Shown: piece after piece, positions 6,647-11,713 of the stretch
Position numbering within the stretch: position 1 is the first letter of the stretch
Layout of the letters: the number at the start of each line of letters is the position of its first letter
Origin: Bacillota bacterium
GTDB lineage: Bacteria; Bacillota; Clostridia; Peptostreptococcales; Anaerovoracaceae
Direction: 5' to 3'
NCBI GenBank assembly: GCA_016284485.1
Contig: JAEEOX010000050.1
Location: forward strand, 1 to 11,713
DNA: 11,713 nucleotides
The notes under the pieces: model-generated
What the model was told of the DNA's origin: nothing
Databases searched by the model: none
What the model saw: the letters and a program-made list of their open reading frames with translations, nothing else
Translations under genes and position numbers: made by a program

Positions 6647-8241
6647 AAGCAAGCGCCGTTGTAAAAAACATCAGAAACAACATCAAAGCTAAGATAAAAC
6701 AAAAGATAGAGGAACGGGAAAAAACCAAGAAGAAGAGTTCCATAACCTGGGGTGCCATCTTCAGGCGCATCAACGAGATAGCGATGGACCACGCCGGCGA
6801 CCTGGTGACGGGTCTGGACAAGGCCCTTGACTTCGGAGCCTGGAGCATAGAGAGGACTTCAGTGCTGACATTGCGTAAGGTACATGACTTCAGGGTCGGT
6901 CTGAACGAGCACTCTTCTCTCATAAAGAAGATCGTGCTCTACGCCATCGGCTCCGCAGTGGTGATCATCGGCGTGACCATGAGCGCCATAGACTATTCCT
7001 ACGCATATAACGGAAGGACCCTGGGCATCGTAAGGGAACAGAGCGACGTGCTGGAGGTCCTGGACCTGGTATCGGACGGACTCAGCAAGGAGTACGGTTC
7101 CGTCATCGCCATCGACGCCGACAAGGACATCACTTTTTCACCGGTGATCTCTTCCGGCATGGAGATAGACTCTCCGGATGCGGTGCTCCAGAAGTTCACC
7201 TACATGGGAGATATCGACACCGTGGCCTACGCCATAGTGATAGACGGGATCCAGGTGACCACGGTCCCCTCGGAGGAAATGGCCAACAAGGTGCTGGACA
7301 GAGTTATCAACAATCACATCATAGGTTCCCGCAGGAACTATGAGACTGTTGAATTCAAGGAGGACGTGCAGATCCAGGAAAAGACGGTGAAACTATCCGC
7401 AGTGCACAGCGAATCTGACGCTGTGGCGCTCATAGAGGGAGGTATCTCCAAGACATATCTCTACACCGTCAAGGAGGGAGACACCCTTGATATCGCCGCA
7501 AAAGAACTGGGCATCACCGTTGACGAACTGGTCAGCCAGAACCAGGTGACGAAGGGAGACGGAACGCTTCCCGAGGGGCTGGTGCTGAGGAACACGGTGA
7601 CCAATAAAGCGGTCTCCGTAAAGACAGAGGGGGTCGAGACTTTTGCGGAGGCGGTGCCCTGCAAGACCATATATCAGGAATCAGACAAATACTACGAGGG
7701 AGACGAGATCGTTTCCGTGGCCGGCCAGGACGGCAAGAACAAGGTCAAGGCCAGGATCACGAGAGTGGACGGCGAGATCACCGAAAGAACTGATCTGGAA
7801 GTTGAAGAGATCATCCCCGTGGTGGACAGAGTCATAATCAAGGGAACAGCCGAGAGACCGCCTACAGTGGGCTGCGGCAAGTTCATCAGACCCTGTTCGC
7901 TTCCCGTCTACTATCACTTCGGTTGGCGCTGGGGCAGGATGCATGAAGGCATAGATATGTCCGGAGCCTCCGGAACTCCCATAGTGGCCGCTGACGGAGG
8001 AACCGTAGTCACAGCAGGCTGGTATCAGGGATACGGACTGGCGGTCATCATAGATCACCAGAACGGTTACAAAACACTGTACGGACACTGCTCCTCACTC
8101 CTCGTCTCTGTGGGAGACGGAGTCTATCAGGGGCAGCATATAGCCAACGTAGGTAGTACCGGAAACTCCACCGGACCGCACCTGCATTTCGAGATCTGGG
8201 TCAACGGCACCAAGGTGGACCCGGAACCGTATATATTTTAG
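6622..8241 (+). CDS. Membrane-anchored LysM-G5-M23 peptidoglycan endopeptidase, paralogue A
   Basis: A 539-residue single-pass membrane protein. Residues 1-99 are a basic, cytoplasmic segment holding SSITWGAIFRRINEI. A transmembrane helix covers about 100-123. The extracytoplasmic part holds an uncharacterised region (about 124-278, with NGRTLGIV and a second AYAIVIDGIQV-type unit, typical of clostridial M23 proteins), a LysM (281-325, YTVKEGDTLDIAAKELGIT), a G5 domain (about 329-409) and a C-terminal M23/LytM metallopeptidase. Zinc ligands His441, Asp445 (HEGID) and His522 (HLH, 520-522) and the catalytic His489 are all present, so the enzyme is probably active. M23 enzymes cut peptide cross-bridges in peptidoglycan, and LysM and G5 bind the wall. 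Cysteines 347, 418, 425 and 490 lie outside the membrane. The gene overlaps the DnaD-type gene by 25 bp, and its A+T-rich 5' end differs from its surroundings. Roughly 60% identical to the next gene product by eye. Confidence 0.9.
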   Translation: MAKWQTAVKASAVVKNIRNNIKAKIKQKIEEREKTKKKSSITWGAIFRRINEIAMDHAGDLVTGLDKALDFGAWSIERTSVLTLRKVHDFRVGLNEHSSLIKKIVLYAIGSAVVIIGVTMSAIDYSYAYNGRTLGIVREQSDVLEVLDLVSDGLSKEYGSVIAIDADKDITFSPVISSGMEIDSPDAVLQKFTYMGDIDTVAYAIVIDGIQVTTVPSEEMANKVLDRVINNHIIGSRRNYETVEFKEDVQIQEKTVKLSAVHSESDAVALIEGGISKTYLYTVKEGDTLDIAAKELGITVDELVSQNQVTKGDGTLPEGLVLRNTVTNKAVSVKTEGVETFAEAVPCKTIYQESDKYYEGDEIVSVAGQDGKNKVKARITRVDGEITERTDLEVEEIIPVVDRVIIKGTAERPPTVGCGKFIRPCSLPVYYHFGWRWGRMHEGIDMSGASGTPIVAADGGTVVTAGWYQGYGLAVIIDHQNGYKTLYGHCSSLLVSVGDGVYQGQHIANVGSTGNSTGPHLHFEIWVNGTKVDPEPYIF

Positions 8242-8247
8242 AGAAAC

Positions 8248-9879
8248 ATGACTAGACCGGACCTGAAAAATTCCATAAAGAAGATCAGGGAGAAGCTTCC
8301 TAAGAAGGCGAAACCGGAACAGGAAACGGAAAAGGCCGAAGAGGCACCAAAGCCCGCAAAGAAGAAGAGCTCCATCACCTGGGGCGCCATCTTCAGGAGG
8401 ATCAACGAGATCGTCATGGACAGGGTCGCCGATATCGTGACAGGTATCGACAAGGTCCTGGACGTGATGGCCTGGGGAGCTGAGAGGGCGTCGGTCCTCT
8501 TCCTCAGGAAGGTCCATGGGTTCAGAGAAGGACTGATGGAACACGCCACGATCCTGAAGAGGATATTCCTCTTCGGGGTGCTTTCCGCGGTGGTGATCAT
8601 AAGTGTTTTCATGGGAGCCATCGATTACACCTATTCCTACCACGGCCGCGCCCTCGGAATAGTCAAGGAACAGAGCGATGTGCTCCAGGTCCTTGACCTG
8701 GTTTCCGACGGTCTCACCAAGGAATACGGTTCGACAGTCACCATAGATCCCGAGAAGGACATCACCTTCACGCCCATAATCTCGGCCGGCAAGGAAATAG
8801 ACAAACCGGACACAGTCCTCCAGAAATTCACCTACATGGGAGACCTTCCCACCACTGCCTACGCCATCATGATCGACGGCGTCCAGGCGGCAACGGTGCA
8901 GTCCGAGGACGCGGGAAACTGGGTGATCGATACCATCATCGACAGATATATCACCGGGAAACGCGAGGACTACGAGTTGGTGGAACTCAGTGAACCGGTG
9001 GAGATCGTGGAAAAGACCGTAAAGCTGTCCAGCATCCAGAACCAGAGGGATGCGCTGGCAGTGATAGACAACGGTATCTCCAAGACCTACACCTATACTG
9101 CGCGCCAGGGAGACACCCCGGAGATCGCAGCCAGGGAACTTGGCATCACCGTCGAGGAACTGTTGGCTCAGAACCCGATCACCAAGGACACCGCCCAGCT
9201 TCAGGAGGGCCAGGAGCTCAGGTTTACCGAGACCAACAAGACCATCTCTGTAAAGACCGTGGGCCTTGAAACTTTTACCGAGGTCATACCCTATGAGACC
9301 ATAACTCAGGAGTCCTCTAAATATTATGAGGGCGACGAGGTCGTCTCTGTGGGGGGCCAGGACGGAAAACAGGTGGTCACCTCAAGGGTGACCAGGGTGG
9401 ACGGTGAACTGGTATCCAAGGAAGATCTGGAGACTGAGGTGCTGACTCCCGCGGTGAACAAGGTCGTCATCAAGGGCACTGCCGAGAGACCGCCTACAGT
9501 GGGATCGGGCAGATTCATACGTCCCGTGCCTTACACCATCCATGACAAATTCGGAATTCGTTGGGGCCGCATGCACGAGGGAATCGATATGTGGGATCCC
9601 GGCTGCTACGGCGCTCCCGTCTATGCCGCCGATGGAGGTACGGTGGTCGTATCCGGGTGGTACTACGCCTGCGGATTGACGGTCATTATCGATCACGGTA
9701 ATGGCTTCAAGACGCTTTATGCACATGCGTCCTCACTGGCTGTCTCGGTGGGAGACAAGGTGTACCAGGGACAACATATTTCAAATATCGGAAGCACAGG
9801 CAGATCATACAGCCCCCACCTGCATTTTGAGATCTGGTGGAACGGTAAGCCGGTAGATCCGATGCTGTACATATCGTAA
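8248..9879 (+). CDS. Membrane-anchored LysM-G5-M23 peptidoglycan endopeptidase, paralogue B
   Basis: A 543-residue tandem paralogue of the preceding protein with the same layout: a basic cytoplasmic segment (1-104) with a Lys/Glu/Pro-rich start and SSITWGAIFRRINEI, a transmembrane helix (about 105-128), the same uncharacterised region, a LysM (283-328, starting YTARQGDTPEIAARELGIT), a G5 domain (about 331-413) and M23. Zinc ligands are His443, Asp447 and His526, and the catalytic His is His493, all intact. The loop after HEGID is longer than in paralogue A (DMWDPGCYGAP). Its two extracytoplasmic cysteines, Cys453 and Cys475, have no counterparts in paralogue A. The ATG lies 6 nt after the previous stop with only a weak ribosome binding site (AGAG), suggesting coupled translation. 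Substitutions between the paralogues in the conserved cytoplasmic block are mostly synonymous, so both copies are under selection. Duplication is certain; the substrate difference is unknown. Confidence 0.9.
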   Translation: MTRPDLKNSIKKIREKLPKKAKPEQETEKAEEAPKPAKKKSSITWGAIFRRINEIVMDRVADIVTGIDKVLDVMAWGAERASVLFLRKVHGFREGLMEHATILKRIFLFGVLSAVVIISVFMGAIDYTYSYHGRALGIVKEQSDVLQVLDLVSDGLTKEYGSTVTIDPEKDITFTPIISAGKEIDKPDTVLQKFTYMGDLPTTAYAIMIDGVQAATVQSEDAGNWVIDTIIDRYITGKREDYELVELSEPVEIVEKTVKLSSIQNQRDALAVIDNGISKTYTYTARQGDTPEIAARELGITVEELLAQNPITKDTAQLQEGQELRFTETNKTISVKTVGLETFTEVIPYETITQESSKYYEGDEVVSVGGQDGKQVVTSRVTRVDGELVSKEDLETEVLTPAVNKVVIKGTAERPPTVGSGRFIRPVPYTIHDKFGIRWGRMHEGIDMWDPGCYGAPVYAADGGTVVVSGWYYACGLTVIIDHGNGFKTLYAHASSLAVSVGDKVYQGQHISNIGSTGRSYSPHLHFEIWWNGKPVDPMLYIS

Positions 9880-9898
9880 GGGGAAAAGGATAATCATC

Positions 9899-9903
9899 AG
9901 GGG
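9899..9903 (+). promoter_or_regulatory. Unusually close Shine-Dalgarno site of the DivIC-like gene
   Basis: AGGGG ends only 2 nt before the ATG at 9906, shorter than the usual 5-9 nt. An in-frame TAA at 9891-9893 excludes an upstream start. An alternative AAGGA at 9886-9890 is 15 nt away, which is too far. Translation is therefore probably modest or coupled to the preceding gene, whose stop lies 26 bp upstream. Confidence 0.5.
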
Positions 9904-9905
9904 AA

Positions 9906-10445
9906 ATGGCAGATCTAAAAGGGAATTTAACTGAATACAAGTCACGGCGCAACAAACTCAACCTGCTGAAGCTGGGAGCGCTGGTGATCGCGGTACTGGT
10001 GATCCTGTATTTTGCGATATCCGCAGTGAAGATCGTGAACCTCACCATCGAGAAGAACCGGGTGGAGACGGAGAACGAGAGACTGAGGAATCAGAAGGAG
10101 GATCTGGAGCAGAAGCTGGAGATAGTGAACTCCAACGACTATCTGGAGTCTCTGGCCAGGAACAAGCTTAGGCTGGTGAAGGGTAACGAGATACTTTTCA
10201 TCCTTCCGTCCTTCAGGTCCGCACCGGAGGACGAGCAGCTGACGCCTGAAGAGGAACTTTTCCGCCTGAGGCTCAAGGAGGCCGAGGAAAAGGCCATGAG
10301 AGAGGCTGAGGCAGAGAAGAAGGGCGAGACTGCCGAGACCAACGACCAGGATGCGGGTTTGTCAGAGACTCAGTCGGAGACCGAGACCGGGCTGGATGCT
10401 GTCATCGACGCGGCCGCCGGCACCCAAGGGGACGGAAATGGCTGA
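9906..10445 (+). CDS. DivIC/FtsB-family septum formation initiator protein
   Basis: A 179-residue bitopic membrane protein. A short basic cytoplasmic N-terminus (1-22) precedes one transmembrane helix (about 23-41, LGALVIAVLVILYFAISAV) and a heptad-like coiled coil (about 45-74). The family block YLESLARNKLRLVKGNE (79-95) is the hallmark of DivIC/FtsB, which pairs with FtsL and DivIB/FtsQ to activate septal peptidoglycan synthesis. After LFILP the protein carries a long Glu/Ala/Thr-rich acidic tail (about 105-179). Bacillus DivIC is about 125 residues, so this tail is an extension. Position right after two M23 peptidases suggests co-expression of septal wall synthesis and cleavage. The stop overlaps the rnmV start by 8 bp. 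I give no symbol because divIC and ftsL-like paralogues cannot be separated by eye. Confidence 0.85.
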   Translation: MADLKGNLTEYKSRRNKLNLLKLGALVIAVLVILYFAISAVKIVNLTIEKNRVETENERLRNQKEDLEQKLEIVNSNDYLESLARNKLRLVKGNEILFILPSFRSAPEDEQLTPEEELFRLRLKEAEEKAMREAEAEKKGETAETNDQDAGLSETQSETETGLDAVIDAAAGTQGDGNG

Positions 10446-11001
10446 GAAACTCAGGATCCGGAGGACGGTCGTAGTGGAAGGCCGTGACGACACATGTAAT
10501 TTAAAGAGAGCCGTGGATTGCTATACCATAGAGACCCACGGCTTTGGCATAAGCGGGGAGACCTACAGGGAGATAGAGAAGGCCTACGAGAAGCAGGGCA
10601 TAATCATCTTCACCGACCCGGACCACGCCGGGGAGGAGATAAGGCGCAAGCTCACCGCCAGATTCCCCGGGGCTCTCCAGGTGTACCTCACAGAGGAGGA
10701 GGCCCTGAAGGACGGGGACATAGGGGTGGAAAACGCCTCTCCGGAGGCCATAACAAGGGCTTTTGAGAGGGCTTTAGCCCTTGAAAATCAAGCATCATCG
10801 CAATTAGACGAATTGACCGAGGGAGACCTCTTCGCAAGAGGCCTTCAGGGGGCAGCAGGCTCAGGGAAACTGAGGGAAAAGGTGGCCCGGGAGCTGGGGA
10901 TAGGCTACGGGAACGCCAAGACCTTCCTGACAAAGCTCAACGCCTTCGGAATAGGAAAAGAGGAACTGGATGGAGCATTACGCAGGATCACAGAAGAATA
11001 G
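10438..11001 (+). CDS. rnmV: Ribonuclease M5 (5S rRNA maturase, TOPRIM)
   Basis: A 187-residue protein of the usual RNase M5 length. It cuts precursor 5S rRNA on both sides within the 50S context, assisted by L18. The N-terminal TOPRIM domain shows the catalytic glutamate in VVVEGRDD (Glu14), the family block ETHGFGI (32-38) and the metal-binding Asp60 and Asp62 in FTDPDHAGEEIRRKL. The C-terminal half holds the RNase M5-specific region (ELGIGYGNAKTFLTKLNAFGI). The start at 10438 is chosen over an upstream in-frame ATG at 10351 because the family begins about here and AAGGGGA (10426-10432) lies 5 nt upstream. It overlaps the DivIC-like gene by 8 bp and rsmA by 32 bp. The rnmV-rsmA pairing is conserved across Firmicutes. 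Confidence 0.95.
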   Translation: MAEKLRIRRTVVVEGRDDTCNLKRAVDCYTIETHGFGISGETYREIEKAYEKQGIIIFTDPDHAGEEIRRKLTARFPGALQVYLTEEEALKDGDIGVENASPEAITRAFERALALENQASSQLDELTEGDLFARGLQGAAGSGKLREKVARELGIGYGNAKTFLTKLNAFGIGKEELDGALRRITEE

Positions 11002-11713
11002 CCGCAAGTCCGACCAGCATTTCAGGTTCCTTAAGAGCCTGGGGCAGAACTTTCTGCAGGATGAAGAAGTAATAGGGAAGATACTGGACGGGTCCGATAT
11101 CGGACCGGAGGATCTGGTCATCGAGGTAGGTCCGGGTTCCGGAGCGCTGACGGTGGAGGCCGCCCGCAGGGCGGGCAGACTGGTGGCCGTGGAGCTGGAT
11201 TCCAGACTGATCCCGGTGCTGAAGGCCGCGCTGGTCAACGCGGACAACGCGGAGATCATCAACGGGGACATCCTCAAGACCGACATCGCTGCCCTTATCA
11301 GGGACAACCGCGGGACGGGCAAGGTACGCATCATCGGCAACCTTCCGTACTACATCACCACTCCCATAATCATGAAGTTCCTTGAGGAGGGAGAGAGCGT
11401 GGATACCATCACGGTCATGATGCAGAAGGAAGTGGCGGACCGTCTGACGGCGGCGCCGGGCACCAAGGAGTGCGGAGCCATCACCCTGGAGACCGGATAT
11501 TTTGCGGAGGTATCCAGAGTCTGCGACGTGCCCAAGGAGGCTTTCATGCCCATGCCCAAGGTGGAGAGCGCAGTGCTCAGGCTGGACGTCCGCAAGGAAC
11601 CGCCGGTGCAGGTGCCCGACAGGAAATTCCTCTTCGAAGTGATCAAGGCGGGGTTCACCTTAAGGCGCAAGACCCTGAGGAACTCCCTGATGACCTTGGG
11701 AGGCTTCTCAAAA
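10970..11713 (+). CDS. rsmA: 16S rRNA (adenine-N6,N6)-dimethyltransferase RsmA/KsgA, 3'-truncated by window end
   Basis: The first 248 codons are visible, with no stop before the window end. RsmA dimethylates the two adjacent adenosines in the 3'-terminal helix of 16S rRNA (A1518 and A1519 in E. coli numbering) late in 30S assembly; its loss gives kasugamycin resistance. Family motifs are KSLGQNFLQD (22-31), the SAM-binding motif I IEVGPGSGALT (51-61), a motif II-type acidic stretch AVELDSRL, the catalytic motif IV NLPYYITTPI (starting Asn124), MQKEVADRL, and PMPKVESAVLRL. The visible end (FTLRRKTLRNSL) is already in the C-terminal domain, so only a few tens of residues are missing. The ATG at 10970 lies inside rnmV, with AAGAGGA (10958-10964) 5 nt upstream. 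That gives a 21-residue lead before the core, similar to Bacillus KsgA. Confidence 0.96.
   Translation, partial: MEHYAGSQKNSRKSDQHFRFLKSLGQNFLQDEEVIGKILDGSDIGPEDLVIEVGPGSGALTVEAARRAGRLVAVELDSRLIPVLKAALVNADNAEIINGDILKTDIAALIRDNRGTGKVRIIGNLPYYITTPIIMKFLEEGESVDTITVMMQKEVADRLTAAPGTKECGAITLETGYFAEVSRVCDVPKEAFMPMPKVESAVLRLDVRKEPPVQVPDRKFLFEVIKAGFTLRRKTLRNSLMTLGGFSK

Noticed and set aside
10351..10437. Upstream in-frame extension of rnmV from the ATG at 10351
   Set aside because: The extra 29 residues are an out-of-frame reading of the DivIC-like tail. The family starts at 10438, where a good ribosome binding site is present.

Overview
The window is a compact, almost fully coding stretch of a Firmicutes chromosome, most likely from a clostridial lineage with raised G+C (mid-50s % by eye). 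The lineage call rests on a set of Firmicutes-type genes: the order gdpP-rplI-dnaB, a DnaD-domain primosome protein, RNase M5 (rnmV) next to rsmA/ksgA, a DivIC-like protein, and large LysM-G5-M23 envelope peptidases. Arginine is written mostly with AGA/AGG despite the G+C. In well-studied Firmicutes, parAB, gdpP-rplI-dnaB and rnmV-ksgA all lie close to oriC, so this is probably an origin-proximal region, although no oriC or clear parS is visible here. All genes are on the + strand.

Layout. (1) 2-1542: the 3' part of parA (soj), overlapped by one base by parB (spo0J). A strong intrinsic terminator at 1591-1615 closes this unit. (2) 1543-1804: a 262-bp gap holding the terminator, an unexplained G+C-rich stretch, an extended -10 promoter and an A+T-rich leader with two small dyads. 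(3) 1805-11713: nine tightly packed genes with gaps of 44 bp or less and several overlaps, probably one long operon starting at the 1728 promoter. They are gdpP, rplI, dnaB, a DnaD/loader fusion, two tandem paralogous M23 peptidases, a DivIC/FtsB-like protein, rnmV and rsmA (cut by the window end).

How the genes fit together. ParAB segregates origins. DnaB and the DnaD-type protein belong to replication initiation and restart. GdpP degrades c-di-AMP. The two membrane-anchored M23 proteins and the DivIC-like protein belong to envelope remodelling and septation. L9, RNase M5 and RsmA belong to ribosome structure and maturation. The operon thus links growth, replication and division functions.

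The most unusual points are: (a) a DnaD-domain protein whose C-terminus matches the N-terminal zinc-cluster domain of a DnaC/DnaI-type helicase loader but ends before any AAA+ ATPase domain; (b) a GdpP without its usual two N-terminal membrane helices, with an in-frame stop just upstream confirming the start; (c) duplicated M23 peptidases with a strongly conserved cytoplasmic N-terminal segment and non-shared extracytoplasmic cysteines. I see no tRNA, rRNA, CRISPR array, insertion sequence or phage gene.
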